NCBI GenBank assembly: GCA_022819825.1
Contig: JAJEGM010000016.1
Location: forward strand, 29,453 to 93,452
Length of the DNA: 64,000 bases
From: Acidimicrobiia bacterium
Lineage (GTDB): Bacteria > Actinomycetota > Acidimicrobiia > Acidimicrobiales > Bin134
Direction: 5' to 3'
A program made the translations under genes and the position numbers. The notes below the pieces were generated by a model. It did not search any database, was not told where the DNA came from, and worked only from the letters and a program-made list of their open reading frames with translations. Shown piece after piece: positions 34,985 to 44,231 of the stretch. How positions within the stretch are numbered: the stretch's first letter is position 1; the number at the start of each line of letters is the position of its first letter.

Positions 34985-35563
34985 TCAACCAGTCTGGGCC
35001 AGGAAATTGGACAGCATGTCGTGGCCGGATGAGGTGAGAATCGACTCGGGGTGGAACTGAACGCCTTCTATCGGGTGCTCACGGTGTCGCAACCCCATCA
35101 CGAGGCCGTCATCGGTTTCCGCAGTGATAGACAAGACATCGGGCACTGAAGAACGCTCCACGATGAGCGAGTGGTAACGGGTGGCCTCGATCGGATTGGG
35201 GAGGCCGGCGAAGACTCCGTCTCCGGTGTGGTGGATGATCGATGTCTTGCCGTGCATGACCTGAGGGGCTCGAACCACCTGTCCGCCGAAGACTTCTCCG
35301 AGGCACTGCAATCCCAGGCACACACCGAGGACGGGCCGGATACCGCAGAATTCTTGGATGAGGGAGTTGCTCAGCCCGGCATCAGACGGACGGCCCGGCC
35401 CAGGACTGATGAGAACACCGTCGGGTTCGAGGTCGCGGGCCTGCTCTAGGGACAGGGCGTCGTGGCGATGAACGATGGGTTGGGCACCTAGCTCCCCCAG
35501 ATACTGGACGAGGTTGTAGACGAACGAGTCGTAGTTGTCGATCACCAGAATTCTGGGGCTCAC
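34985..35563 (-). CDS. Glutamine amidotransferase, anthranilate/aminodeoxychorismate synthase component II
   Basis: A 192-residue class I glutamine amidotransferase. ILVIDNYDSFVYNLVQYL opens the protein. The catalytic cysteine lies in VLGVCLGLQCL, and His-Glu in GVQFHPESILT. It releases ammonia from glutamine for TrpE or PabB. The position beside pknB and crgA equals mycobacterial trpG (Rv0013). GTG 35563 gives the standard N-terminus; TTG 35593 is the longer alternative. The chorismate-binding partner is not here, so Trp and folate roles cannot be separated. Confidence 0.93.
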   Translation of the reverse strand: MSPRILVIDNYDSFVYNLVQYLGELGAQPIVHRHDALSLEQARDLEPDGVLISPGPGRPSDAGLSNSLIQEFCGIRPVLGVCLGLQCLGEVFGGQVVRAPQVMHGKTSIIHHTGDGVFAGLPNPIEATRYHSLIVERSSVPDVLSITAETDDGLVMGLRHREHPIEGVQFHPESILTSSGHDMLSNFLAQTG

Positions 35564-35630
35564 CGGGTTCAACGTTATCTGGGGACCGCTCAAGGCTAGA
35601 ACCAGATAACTCCAGGTCTATCCTTGGCCC

Positions 35631-35906
35631 ATGGCCAAGCCAACGAAGCGAAGAGTGCAAGGCGGACGGGTAACCCCAAGAGGCACCCGGCCCGAGAACG
35701 AAGCCGTTCCCCGCGTACCGGTCTCGGCCGAGAAGGTCAGCCCCACCTGGGTGCCGGTGTTGATGATCGCCCTGTTGGTGTTGGGCGCCATCGTGATTGT
35801 GCTGAACTACGTGGCGCTGCTGCCCGGAGACACCAACAACTGGTACCTGCTAGGGGGTCTTGGTTTGCTGCTGGCTGGGATGCTGGTGGCCACTCAATGG
35901 CATTGA
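35631..35906 (+). CDS. crgA: Cell-division protein CrgA
   Basis: A 91-residue actinobacterial divisome protein. The basic N-terminus (MAKPTKRRVQGGRVTP) is cytoplasmic. Two membrane helices (WVPVLMIALLVLGAIVIVLNY and LLGGLGLLLAGMLVATQ) flank the short loop LLPGDTNNWY with the conserved PG-x-x-NxWY pattern. CrgA coordinates FtsZ/FtsI and polar growth proteins. It is divergent from the amidotransferase gene. Confidence 0.93.
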   Translation: MAKPTKRRVQGGRVTPRGTRPENEAVPRVPVSAEKVSPTWVPVLMIALLVLGAIVIVLNYVALLPGDTNNWYLLGGLGLLLAGMLVATQWH

Positions 35907-35989
35907 TTCTTGGTTGCGACCAGGTGACGCGCTAGTTACGGCTTTGTAGTTTGTACCCAGATTTGTTCACAACCTGTGGAAAACCAACC

Positions 35990-36247
35990 CTAATCGTCGA
36001 TTGGGGCCACAAAATCCATGTCATCGCCGCAGTGACGGGGAGGCGCCGGGTCTTCCTCGGGGGCGACGGTCATGCGGACTTCGGTGTAGCAGATTGAGCA
36101 CCGATAGGTGATTTTCACTTTGCGCAACTCACCCGGCGGAGGAGGCGGCGGGAGGGGCTGGCGAATCATCAAGAGCACGCCGATGCCGACCCGGATCAGG
36201 ACCATCCCCGCGAGAATGGCGATGAGAACACTGAGCCAGAGGGGCAC
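35990..36247 (-). CDS. Small membrane protein with zinc-ribbon-like tail
   Basis: An 85-residue protein starting at GTG 36247. One N-terminal membrane helix (LSVLIAILAGMVLIRVGIGVLLM) is followed by a Pro-rich linker and a cytosolic segment with CSIC and HCGDDMDF, likely a metal-binding ribbon. The family is not recognised. It lies divergent from the DoxX gene. Confidence 0.65.
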   Translation of the reverse strand: MPLWLSVLIAILAGMVLIRVGIGVLLMIRQPLPPPPPPGELRKVKITYRCSICYTEVRMTVAPEEDPAPPRHCGDDMDFVAPIDD

Positions 36248-36281
36248 GTGCCCAGCCTAGATGGGCCAGTACTGTGGGCCT

Positions 36282-36800
36282 ATGGACGAGATGAATCTGG
36301 CAATGCTGATCCTGCGGGTGGGCATCGGGCTTACTTTTGCCGCCCACGGATACGGCAAGATCTTTCAAGGTGGCCGCATCCCCGGTACCGCCGGTTGGTT
36401 CGACAGCATGGGGATGAAGCCGGGCAAGTTACATGCCTGGATGGCAGCGCTCACGGAAATCGGGGCGGGCTTGCTGTTGGCCCTGGGATTTCTCACTCCT
36501 TTGGCGGCCGCGGGGATGGTCGGGGTCATGGTGGTGGCGGCGTGGACGGTTCACCGCCACAACGGCTTCATGATCGTGCGGGAAGGCTGGGAGTACACCT
36601 TCGTGCTGGCGGTGGTCGCGGCTTCGGTGGCCACCTTGGGGCCCATGGAGTGGTCGGTAGACAGCGCGTTGGGAATCGACGACGAATGGGATGGCTACGT
36701 TGGTCTGGCGATTGGCGCCGGCGGCGGTGTGCTGGCGGGGTTGACACAGCTCGCTGTGTTCTATCGCCCGCCCAAGTCTGACGAAGCTGCTTCACAGTGA
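36282..36800 (+). CDS. DoxX family membrane protein
   Basis: A ~172-residue protein with four predicted helices and the DoxX start pattern LAMLILRVGIGLTFAAHGYGKIF. GTAGWFDSMGMKPGKLHAWMAALTEIGAGLLLALGF (in parts) follows. The ATG at 36282 was chosen; the open frame begins 7 codons earlier. DoxX proteins act in quinone or sulfur/oxidative-stress metabolism, and the exact role here is unknown. The stop overlaps the next GTG. Confidence 0.82.
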   Translation: MDEMNLAMLILRVGIGLTFAAHGYGKIFQGGRIPGTAGWFDSMGMKPGKLHAWMAALTEIGAGLLLALGFLTPLAAAGMVGVMVVAAWTVHRHNGFMIVREGWEYTFVLAVVAASVATLGPMEWSVDSALGIDDEWDGYVGLAIGAGGGVLAGLTQLAVFYRPPKSDEAASQ

Positions 36801-37864
36801 GCGATGCCAATGTGGTCCTAGTGGATCATGACGTCCTGCGGCGCTACGAAATCGCCATTCTTGAGGGATTGGGGGTGCCCCCCGATCAAGCTGAAGTCGT
36901 GGTCGACAACCTGGTGGAAGCTGACCTGCGGGGTGTGGAGTCCCATGGTGCCCACTTGATCGAGCTGTACGTGGCCCGGCTGAAGTCTGGCCATCTTCGG
37001 CCAGTCACAGAAGTGTCTGTGATTCGAGACGACGGTGCCACAGTGATGATGGACGGTGGCGTCGGATTTGGGCAGGTGTCCGGGGTGGCGGCCATGGAAC
37101 TGGCCGTGGAGCGGGCCAAAGCTCACGGGGTGGCGGCAGTCACCGTACGAGAGGGAACCCACCTGGGTGCCTTGGCCTACTACACCCTCCCTGCGGCTGA
37201 AGCCGGCTGCTTCGCCATGGCAGTGCAAAACGGCCCGGCCATTGTGCCTCCCTACGGCGGCCGATCGGGCATCTTCTCGACCAATCCATTCTCCTGGGCG
37301 GTTCCTGCCGGGGAAGAACTGCCGGTGGTGTACGACATCGCCACCACCGCGGTGGCCGGGAACAAGATATTGCTGGCCAAAAAGCGCGGTGATCCAACCA
37401 TCCCCGAGGGATGGGCCAACGATGATCTGGGCCGGCCAACCACGGACACGGAGACAGCTTCAGCCCAGAATCTGTGCTGGTTCGGGGGCTACAAGGGGTT
37501 TGGCATCGCGCTAATGGTGGAAGTGCTCTCCGGGATCGTTGCCGGCAGCAGCTTCGGGCACACCGAGCAGACGGAGTGCGAATTGGTGGGAAATCGCCGG
37601 CTGGCCAAGGGTTGGATGTTTCTGACCTTGGATCTGGAGCGGTTCTGCGGATTGGACCGGTTTCGAGAGCAGATGGACCAGCTCATCCGAGACGTTCACA
37701 ACACCGAGCGGGCCGAGGGAGTAGACCGGATCTATGTGCCCGGCGAGATCGAGCACGAGAACCGGGCCGAGCGGCTAGCCCGGGGCATTCCCCTGCCGGT
37801 TGCCCTGGTGGAGGAGGTCAGTGCCATCGGTGCCGACTTCGGACTGGCTCCGCTGGGCTTATAG
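36797..37864 (+). CDS. Ldh family (malate/lactate/ureidoglycolate-type) oxidoreductase
   Basis: A 355-residue member of the Ldh2/YlbC dehydrogenase family, NAD(P)-dependent enzymes with their own fold. Motifs: EADLRGVESHGAHLI, VTVREGTHLGALAYYTLPAAEAGCFAMAVQNGPAIVPPYGG (split), STNPFSWAVPAG and GYKGFGIALMVEVLSGIVAG. The catalytic His is in the SHG motif. It probably oxidises a 2-hydroxyacid. The start GTG 36797 overlaps the DoxX stop. Confidence 0.88.
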   Translation: MSDANVVLVDHDVLRRYEIAILEGLGVPPDQAEVVVDNLVEADLRGVESHGAHLIELYVARLKSGHLRPVTEVSVIRDDGATVMMDGGVGFGQVSGVAAMELAVERAKAHGVAAVTVREGTHLGALAYYTLPAAEAGCFAMAVQNGPAIVPPYGGRSGIFSTNPFSWAVPAGEELPVVYDIATTAVAGNKILLAKKRGDPTIPEGWANDDLGRPTTDTETASAQNLCWFGGYKGFGIALMVEVLSGIVAGSSFGHTEQTECELVGNRRLAKGWMFLTLDLERFCGLDRFREQMDQLIRDVHNTERAEGVDRIYVPGEIEHENRAERLARGIPLPVALVEEVSAIGADFGLAPLGL

Positions 37865-37867
37865 CGA

Positions 37868-39034
37868 TCAAGCGTTCTGTTCGAACACCACCTTGATCGC
37901 GCCTCGAGCACCGGCCTCGGCGGCGTGGGCGACGGCCTCCCGAAAGCGGTCCAGGGGATAACGGGCCGAGACCAAGCGCTCCAGGTCGGCTGAAGCCACC
38001 AAGTCGAATGCCATCGCGAAGCTGGTGGCAGTTTGTCCATCCGGAAGGTTCTCGGTTCCGTAGGTGTAGGCGCCGACCAGTTCGGTCTCACGGTGCCATA
38101 GTCCGGTCAGGTCGATTCGAGCCGATTCAGGCATGCCCAACAACACCACTCGGCCCCTAGGCCTGGTGATGGCGATCGCATCGGCTACCGATGCCGGACT
38201 GCCCACCGCGTCGATGGTGACATCCACCCCGCCCGATAGGTAGTTGCCCAACATCCGACAGCCGCTAAACCTCCGCACGGCGCGTCGAACTTCATCAGGG
38301 TTGACAATGATGTCGGCGCCCAGAGCGTCGGCCAGGTCCCGCTGATGGGGGTATTTGGCGGTAGCGATGATGGTTCCGGCGGAGGTGAGCGACCGCAATG
38401 CGGCCAGCGAGCACAATCCCATGGTGCCTGCTCCCAGCACGGCCACCGAAGCCCCTGACTCCACTTGGGCCTTCACGGCGGCGTGGACTCCACCGGCCGC
38501 GGGCTCCAGCATGACGGCAGCCTCGTCGCTGAAGTGATCGGGCACTGGATGGAGTTGACTCCGGTGCGCGACCAGCATCTCTCCCCATCCGCCACTCGTG
38601 CTGGAGCAAAAGCCAATCTGGATCCCATCCTTGATGGCGCCTCCGAGGAGATAGCCGTAGTCGTCTCCGTCGCCGGGGGCGGCGCCGGGGAAGGGGGGCG
38701 GTTCGCCTCGGGCCTCTGGACCCAGAACCGGTTCGAGTGCCAATCGACGCCCATCCTCATCGACGCCCACCACTTCGTGACCGGGGACGAACGGGAACGA
38801 CACCAGCGGTTCGAAATAGCGGGAGGATCGGCCCTCCACGGTGGCCAGGTCGGATCCGCAGATGCCGGTCAGCCGAGGTCGAATGGTGTGCCATTCCGGT
38901 CCGGGCAGTTCAGGCGGTTCGATGTCGCGCAAGCGGAGTGGGCCTACCCCGCCACCCGCACCGGGCACCACCCGTGAAGCCACCGCGGCGGCCACATAGC
39001 GAGCGGGCTTGCGCTCAAATACCAAGGCCTCCAT
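37868..39034 (-). CDS. Zinc-dependent alcohol dehydrogenase (MDR superfamily)
   Basis: A 388-residue medium-chain dehydrogenase. The catalytic zinc region is LTGICGSDLATVEG with PGHEVVGV. The NAD-binding GAGTMGLCSLAAL follows, then DVTIDAVGSPASV and RVVLLGMPE. The four-cysteine structural-zinc lobe is not visible. ATG 39034 was chosen as giving the usual N-terminus (MEALVFERKPARY). The substrate is unknown. It converges on the Ldh gene with a 3-base gap. Confidence 0.87.
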   Translation of the reverse strand: MEALVFERKPARYVAAAVASRVVPGAGGGVGPLRLRDIEPPELPGPEWHTIRPRLTGICGSDLATVEGRSSRYFEPLVSFPFVPGHEVVGVDEDGRRLALEPVLGPEARGEPPPFPGAAPGDGDDYGYLLGGAIKDGIQIGFCSSTSGGWGEMLVAHRSQLHPVPDHFSDEAAVMLEPAAGGVHAAVKAQVESGASVAVLGAGTMGLCSLAALRSLTSAGTIIATAKYPHQRDLADALGADIIVNPDEVRRAVRRFSGCRMLGNYLSGGVDVTIDAVGSPASVADAIAITRPRGRVVLLGMPESARIDLTGLWHRETELVGAYTYGTENLPDGQTATSFAMAFDLVASADLERLVSARYPLDRFREAVAHAAEAGARGAIKVVFEQNA

Positions 39035-39109
39035 TGGCTCAGTCTTGCCGTGAGGCCGGGTCAAAGACAACCGAGCTGTCGTTTGCCGGAGGCACTGTTC
39101 CCGACGCAG

Positions 39110-40450
39110 TCAGAGACTGAGATACTTGGCCGGGTCGCGGGGCGACCCCCGATAGCGGACTTCGAAGTGGAGATGGGGTCCAGTGGACCAACCGGTACTT
39201 CCGACCAGGCCGATCTGCTCTCCGATGTCAACTTCTTCTCCGGTGGACACGTTGTAACCAGAGAGGTGGGCGTACAGAGTTGTCCACCCACCGCCGTGGT
39301 CGATGACGATGGTATTTCCGTAGCCCTCTCGGTATCTAGCCTGGGTAACGGTGCCGGAGGCGGCGGCAACGATGGGGTCGCCCGTGTTGTTGGCGAAGTC
39401 GAGGCCGGCGTGGAATCGGACGGTTCCGAATATGGGGTGGACCCGATTGCCGTACCCCGACCCAGCCGGTCCGGTTACCGGCCGGAAGAATGTCGGCGGA
39501 GCGGGGATTTCGATGTTGTCGAATTGGCCGGCCCGTTCCTGTTCCGCCAAGAGGGCCAAGTCTTCTTGGCGTTGACGCTCCAACTCCGCCAAGCGGGCCA
39601 ACTCCGCCTCGCGCTTTCGCCGTTCTTCTTCCAGGCGGATTCGCTCCCGCTCCCGCTCGATCTCGTCTTCGATTTCCTCGATGTTCCGCTCGAGTCCAGA
39701 TATTTCGCCCTCGATGTCGGCCTGGGCTTGGGCTTCGACAGCGATTCTCGCTTGGAGGAGTTCCCGCTCTCGGTTCCACTCCTCTTGGAGCAGTTCTTGG
39801 GCCTCTCTGAGCTCGGCCAGCTCGATCAATGCCTCTTCGATGTCGGCTTGGGCCTGCTCAATGTCGGCTTGGGCCTGCTCGGCTTGCCGCACCGAAGCTT
39901 CCTGGTCGTCGAACGCCCGACGCAGCCGGTCAATGAGCACCTGGGCGTCAGCGCCCAGCTCCTCTATGTAGAACTGGCGACGGGCGTTTCGGTTGGGGTC
40001 GCCGTCTTCGAGGAGGAAATTGGGCTCGTATACGAAGTCGAGATAGATCTGGACCACTTGGTCTTGTAGTTGCTCTCGTATTGCGGTGATCTCGAGCCCC
40101 ACTTCGGCGGCTCGCTCTTGAGCGTCGACGACCCGCTCTTGGGCTGTGGTGCGGGAGAGCTCCACCGCTCCCAAGCGGGCTTCGGCCGCGGCGATCCACG
40201 AATTGACCTGCTTGAGATGCAGGTCCACCTCTTCGATCTGGGCGTTGGTTACATCGAGCTCTTTGATGGCAAACAGTGCGGCGCGCTGAAGTGCGAGCTG
40301 CTCTCGGCGACGCTCTTCGATCTCTCGCTTCTTTTCTTCAATCTGCTGCTGCCGCTCTTCCACGAAGGAGTCCTGGGCGGCGCTGGGTGCGCTGAATCCC
40401 AACAGCGCTATGACTGTTAGAAGGACGAGGATCCGATTGAATCTGCGCAT
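39110..40450 (-). CDS. Secreted M23 endopeptidase with coiled coil (EnvC/NlpD-like)
   Basis: A 446-residue exported protein. A signal peptide covers about 1-25 (ILVLLTVIALLGFSAPSAAQ). A very long Glu/Arg/Gln coiled coil follows (about 30-300). The C-terminal peptidase_M23 domain (about 325-446) has GNRVHPIFGTVRFHAGLDF and TGPHLHFEVRY with the zinc ligands H, D and H intact, so it can be catalytic. Such proteins are activated by, or associated with, FtsEX in cell separation; ftsEX is not in the window. Confidence 0.9.
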   Translation of the reverse strand: MRRFNRILVLLTVIALLGFSAPSAAQDSFVEERQQQIEEKKREIEERRREQLALQRAALFAIKELDVTNAQIEEVDLHLKQVNSWIAAAEARLGAVELSRTTAQERVVDAQERAAEVGLEITAIREQLQDQVVQIYLDFVYEPNFLLEDGDPNRNARRQFYIEELGADAQVLIDRLRRAFDDQEASVRQAEQAQADIEQAQADIEEALIELAELREAQELLQEEWNRERELLQARIAVEAQAQADIEGEISGLERNIEEIEDEIERERERIRLEEERRKREAELARLAELERQRQEDLALLAEQERAGQFDNIEIPAPPTFFRPVTGPAGSGYGNRVHPIFGTVRFHAGLDFANNTGDPIVAAASGTVTQARYREGYGNTIVIDHGGGWTTLYAHLSGYNVSTGEEVDIGEQIGLVGSTGWSTGPHLHFEVRYRGSPRDPAKYLSL

Positions 40451-40628
40451 GAGGAGCTATCGAAATCCGCGGAGGCGGGGGCGATGGCTATAAACGTAAC
40501 CAAATTGCAACATTAATCCAAGCACCCCTTGATGAGTTCAGTGTGACTGATGTGGTGGTTGTGGTCAATGAATTAGAGGGTTCTGCGGCGGTTTCTCCGG
40601 GTATGCATGTCACAGATACCCTGAGGGA

Positions 40629-41042
40629 ATGGCCGGTAGATCCGACGTCTTGGAGCGGCGAGAGCGAGTTGTCCTTGCCGAAGACTTGGCCGGGGTTGCC
40701 GAGGGAACTTCCGGTGAGGTGATGATGCACACCGGTATGCGCTGGTTGCGCTATTGGGTGCGATTCGACAGCGGGGCCGAGCGGGGTTCGATCCACCGGG
40801 ACAAGCTGGTCAAAGAGGCTGATTGGGAGGACTTCCTGGTCAAGCGGGCCGCCGCTGAGGCTGCTGCTGAGGCGGCGGCCGAGGCGGGGGAGTTGGCTGC
40901 TGCATCGAACGGCGACGTTGAGGAGCTGCCGGCGGGGGCTGGCGGCGACGACGCCGGAGGAGACGTGGTGGTAAACGGGGCGACGGTGCCCGCTCACCTA
41001 TTGTCCCGCAGTGCTTCTGCCCGCGAGCGCTTGGGCGGTTAG
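40629..41042 (+). CDS. Conserved-looking hypothetical protein
   Basis: A 137-residue protein from ATG 40629. The first ~75 residues look folded (RVVLAEDLAGVAEGTSGEVM, WLRYWVRFDSGAERGSIHRDKLVKEADWEDFL, shown in parts). Ala/Glu repeats (AAAEAAAEAAAEAGE) and an acidic, Gly-rich tail follow. No family is recognised. It converges on the acyl-CoA dehydrogenase gene. The 178-base divergent gap before it (40451-40628) holds no gene. Confidence 0.6.
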   Translation: MAGRSDVLERRERVVLAEDLAGVAEGTSGEVMMHTGMRWLRYWVRFDSGAERGSIHRDKLVKEADWEDFLVKRAAAEAAAEAAAEAGELAAASNGDVEELPAGAGGDDAGGDVVVNGATVPAHLLSRSASARERLGG

Positions 41043-41050
41043 CAGAGCGG

Positions 41051-42766
41051 CTAGTCCAGGGCGGCTGCTCCAGAAGTGACTGCGGAGAGCAGGGCAGGGG
41101 CCGTCGGGAGGATCTGATCGAGGTAGAAGCGGCTGGATGTCTGCTTTGCCCTCCAGAAGTCAGCCCGCTCCGGTTCGGCCGATTCGAGTAGTCGGGACAC
41201 GTCCCACGTTTGAGCCATGACCCAACCGCCAACGGTGAGACCGAGCATCTCGAGGAACGGGGTGGCTCCGGCCAAAGCGTCGTCGCCGGGGTGCTCGCCC
41301 AGCCAACGGGCGGCATCGGCCACCGCGGCGACCGCCTGGTCCAAATTCTTGTCCAAACCGGTCATGTCTTCTAGTAGCGACGCCAGCGGAGCTCCGTCGG
41401 ACATGGGAAGTTTGCGTCCGACAAGGTCTATGGCCTGGATGCCGTTGGTGCCCTCATATATGGGGGCGATGCGGCTGTCCCGCCAATGCTGGGCGGCCCC
41501 GGTTTCCTCGATGAATCCCATGCCGCCGTGTACCTGGATGCCCAGCGAGGCCACCTCGACGCCTTGGTCGGTACACCAGGCTTTCGACACCGGCGTCAGC
41601 AGTTCAGCCCGCTGCTGGGCCTGTAGGCGGTGGTCCGGATCGGGATGGCTGGCGGCGCGATCGGCCGCGGCCGCGTTGAGAAGCAGCAAACCCCGCATGG
41701 CCTCCGTACGGGCTCGCATGTCCAGAAGCATGCGGCGCACGTCGGGGTGTTGGATTATCGGTGCCTGGTCACCGGGCTCGGTGTCGGCGCGTCTACCCTG
41801 GCGCCGGTCGGCGGCGAAGACCGCCGCTTGCTGGTAGGCCCGCTCGGCCACCGCCAGGCCTTCGAGCCCCACCAAGAGGCGGGCCTTGTTCATCATGGTG
41901 AACATAAGGCGCATGCCCTCGCCCTCTTCCCCCACCAGCTCTCCGACTGCTCCGTCGAGCTCCATCACACAGGTGGGACTGGCGTGTATGCCCACCTTGT
42001 GCTCAAGCCCGATGCACCGAATGTCATTTCGCTGGGTCAGCGTGCCGTCGGCTTCCACCAAGTACTTGGGCACGATGAACAAGGAGATTCCCCGGGTGCC
42101 CATCGGTGCGTCGGGAGTGCGAGCCAGCACAATGTGGACGATGTTGTCGGCCATGTCGTGCTCGCCCCACGTGATGAAGATCTTCTGGCCCCACAGGCGA
42201 TAGCTCCCATCTCCTTGGGGTTCGGCTCGAGTGGTGAGTGCGCCGACGTCTGAGCCCGCTTGGGGCTCGGTCAATAGCATGGTTCCGGTCCAGGCGCCGC
42301 TGGTGAGCGGGGGCAACCAGAGGTGCTTCTGCTCGGGACTGCCGTGGGTGCTGAGGGCGCCGATGGCGCTCTGGCTCAACATCGGGCAAAGCGAGAACGC
42401 CATGTTGGCTGATGTGAACATCTCCTGGATGGCCACGTCGACCACCAGCGGAAATCCGGCCCCTCCGTGTTCGGGATGGGCCGACACCGCGGTCCAGCCG
42501 CTCTGGATGTATTGCTGGTAGGCCTGCCGAAATCCCTCGGGGGTGATGACGTTGCCGTTGGCGTCGAGCACGCTGCCTACTTCATCGCCGGTTCGATTGA
42601 GGGGGGCCATGACTTCGGCGGCCAGTCGCCCGGCCTCGGCCAGGAGGTCTTCGGTATGGTCGAGTCCGACATCGCTCCATGCGGGCAGCTGGGCCAGGTC
42701 GTCCAAACCGGCAATTTGGCGCAGAGCAAAGGCGATGTCTTCCAAGGGGGCGGAGTAGGTGCTCAT
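41051..42766 (-). CDS. Acyl-CoA dehydrogenase, long form
   Basis: A 571-residue flavoprotein dehydrogenating acyl-CoA thioesters at C2-C3. Motifs: MLLTEPQAGSDVGALTTRA, KIFITWGEHDMADN, KVGIHASPTCVMEL, and IQVHGGMGFIEETGAAQHWRDSRIAPIYEGTNGIQAIDLVGRK (in parts). The C-terminal extension of ~90 residues is typical of the ~590-residue class. ATG 42766 was chosen to remove a non-conserved 35-residue extension. It is the last gene of the mutase operon, one base after meaB. Confidence 0.92.
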   Translation of the reverse strand: MSTYSAPLEDIAFALRQIAGLDDLAQLPAWSDVGLDHTEDLLAEAGRLAAEVMAPLNRTGDEVGSVLDANGNVITPEGFRQAYQQYIQSGWTAVSAHPEHGGAGFPLVVDVAIQEMFTSANMAFSLCPMLSQSAIGALSTHGSPEQKHLWLPPLTSGAWTGTMLLTEPQAGSDVGALTTRAEPQGDGSYRLWGQKIFITWGEHDMADNIVHIVLARTPDAPMGTRGISLFIVPKYLVEADGTLTQRNDIRCIGLEHKVGIHASPTCVMELDGAVGELVGEEGEGMRLMFTMMNKARLLVGLEGLAVAERAYQQAAVFAADRRQGRRADTEPGDQAPIIQHPDVRRMLLDMRARTEAMRGLLLLNAAAADRAASHPDPDHRLQAQQRAELLTPVSKAWCTDQGVEVASLGIQVHGGMGFIEETGAAQHWRDSRIAPIYEGTNGIQAIDLVGRKLPMSDGAPLASLLEDMTGLDKNLDQAVAAVADAARWLGEHPGDDALAGATPFLEMLGLTVGGWVMAQTWDVSRLLESAEPERADFWRAKQTSSRFYLDQILPTAPALLSAVTSGAAALD

Positions 42767-42767
42767 G

Positions 42768-43784
42768 TCACTCTTCTGGAGGGTTGTCGGGGATAAGAGT
42801 CGCCAGCAGCTGCTTGGCAGCCGCGGCAGGGGAGAGCTCGTGGCGCTCGACGCGGACCATTGCCGATTCACCGGACTGGTCGTCGATGATGCGGAGAGCC
42901 CGGTCGCGCAAGCCGAGCTCGATCCTGTCGGCCACTTCGCTGCGACGGCGTCGGCAGCGGCGGCGGATCAGTTCGCCGGAGTGGTGAAGATACGAGGTGT
43001 GGCGCTCGATCTCCGACCACAAGTCGTCGATGCCCTCCCCCTCGGTGGCGGTGGTCAAGACAATGGGGGCTCGCCACTCTCCCCGATGTCCGAGATCGAG
43101 CATCAATTCCAAGTCTCGGCGAGCACCGCGGGAGTCGGGTCGGTCGGCCTTGTTCACGACGAAGATGTCGGCCACCTCCAACAACCCTGCCTTGTTGGCC
43201 TGCACCGCGTCGCCCCAGCCGGGGGTCACCACCACCACGGTGGTGTCAGCGGCGGCGGCGACGGTCACCTCCACCTGGCCAACGCCTACGGTCTCCACGA
43301 TGATCGGGTCGCAGCCCGCGGCGTCGAGCACCCGGACAGCGTCGGGCACGGCCACCGCCAACCCACCGGCGTGGCCCCGCGTGGCCATAGACCGGATGAA
43401 AGTACTGCTGCTGACGTTGTTGTCCATGCGGATGCGGTCGCCCAATATGGCCCCTCCGGTCAGAGGAGAGCTGGGATCGATGGCCAATATGGCGGGTCGG
43501 GCTGCACCGGAGACGGCGGCCAGTCGGCCGGTAATGGTGGACTTGCCGCTGCCCGGGGCGCCGGTCACCCCGATCACCCGTGCCTGTCCGGCATCGCGGT
43601 GGGCCCGTTCGGACACCATGACGGCGTTGTCGTCTTGGCGTTCCACCATGGTGAGCAGTCTGCCCAACGCCCGCCGGTTTCCGGTCCGGGCCGATTCGAA
43701 CAGCTCGTCGAGCGAGGGGGCGCTCACGGGTTGACGCCCAAGAAGGGATCCGCGGGCTGAGGACTCACCGGGCTGAGAGGTCAC
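42768..43784 (-). CDS. meaB: Methylmalonyl-CoA-mutase-associated GTPase MeaB
   Basis: A 338-residue G3E-type P-loop GTPase that guards B12 loading and integrity of acyl-CoA mutases. The P-loop is VTGAPGSGKSTITGRL (about 72-87), and DPSSPLTGGAILGDRIRM, FIRSMATRGHAGGL, ETVGVGQVEVTVA and NKADRPDS follow. It overlaps the B12-subunit gene by ATGA, and its neighbours encode both mutase subunits. Confidence 0.95.
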   Translation of the reverse strand: MTSQPGESSARGSLLGRQPVSAPSLDELFESARTGNRRALGRLLTMVERQDDNAVMVSERAHRDAGQARVIGVTGAPGSGKSTITGRLAAVSGAARPAILAIDPSSPLTGGAILGDRIRMDNNVSSSTFIRSMATRGHAGGLAVAVPDAVRVLDAAGCDPIIVETVGVGQVEVTVAAAADTTVVVVTPGWGDAVQANKAGLLEVADIFVVNKADRPDSRGARRDLELMLDLGHRGEWRAPIVLTTATEGEGIDDLWSEIERHTSYLHHSGELIRRRCRRRRSEVADRIELGLRDRALRIIDDQSGESAMVRVERHELSPAAAAKQLLATLIPDNPPEE

Positions 43785-44227
43785 CGGGCTGGGGACTGGT
43801 GGGCCACGGCAGCGCGCACTGCGGCCACCACTTCCTCGGTTGATGCTCCAGGCCCAAGCACCGCGGCCACGCCGGCCTCGATCAGAACGGTCACGTCCTC
43901 GGCAGGCACAATGCCGCCGATCACCACCGGCACGCCCAAACCAGCTTCCTCAACGGCCTGCACCATGCGGGGGGCCAAAGTGAGGTGGCCGGCGTTGTGC
44001 ATCGACAGCCCGATCACGTCGGCGTCCTCCTGCTCACAGGCCGCGACAATGCTGTCGGTGGTCTGGCGCAGTCCCAGGTAGATCACTTCCATGCCCGCGT
44101 CACGCAGGGTTCGGGCTACCACTTTCAGGCCGCGGTCATGGCCGTCGAAGCCCAGCTTGGCCAGCACCACCCGCAGCGGCTCTTGATCGTCCGCAGACAG
44201 CGGCGAAATGCCGAGTGTCTCGCTCAT
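43781..44227 (-). CDS. Acyl-CoA mutase small subunit, B12-binding
   Basis: A 148-residue cobalamin-binding subunit. The motif D-x-H-x-x-G is intact (LGFDGHDRG, D28, H30, G33), with the lower-ligand histidine. GLSMHNAGHLTLAPRMVQAV and VVIGGIVPAEDV follow the family. ATG 44227 is the right start; the open frame extends over the large-subunit gene. Large and small subunits are separate, unlike MutB of Propionibacterium. Confidence 0.93.
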   Translation of the reverse strand: MSETLGISPLSADDQEPLRVVLAKLGFDGHDRGLKVVARTLRDAGMEVIYLGLRQTTDSIVAACEQEDADVIGLSMHNAGHLTLAPRMVQAVEEAGLGVPVVIGGIVPAEDVTVLIEAGVAAVLGPGASTEEVVAAVRAAVAHQSPAR

Positions 44228-44231
44228 CGGG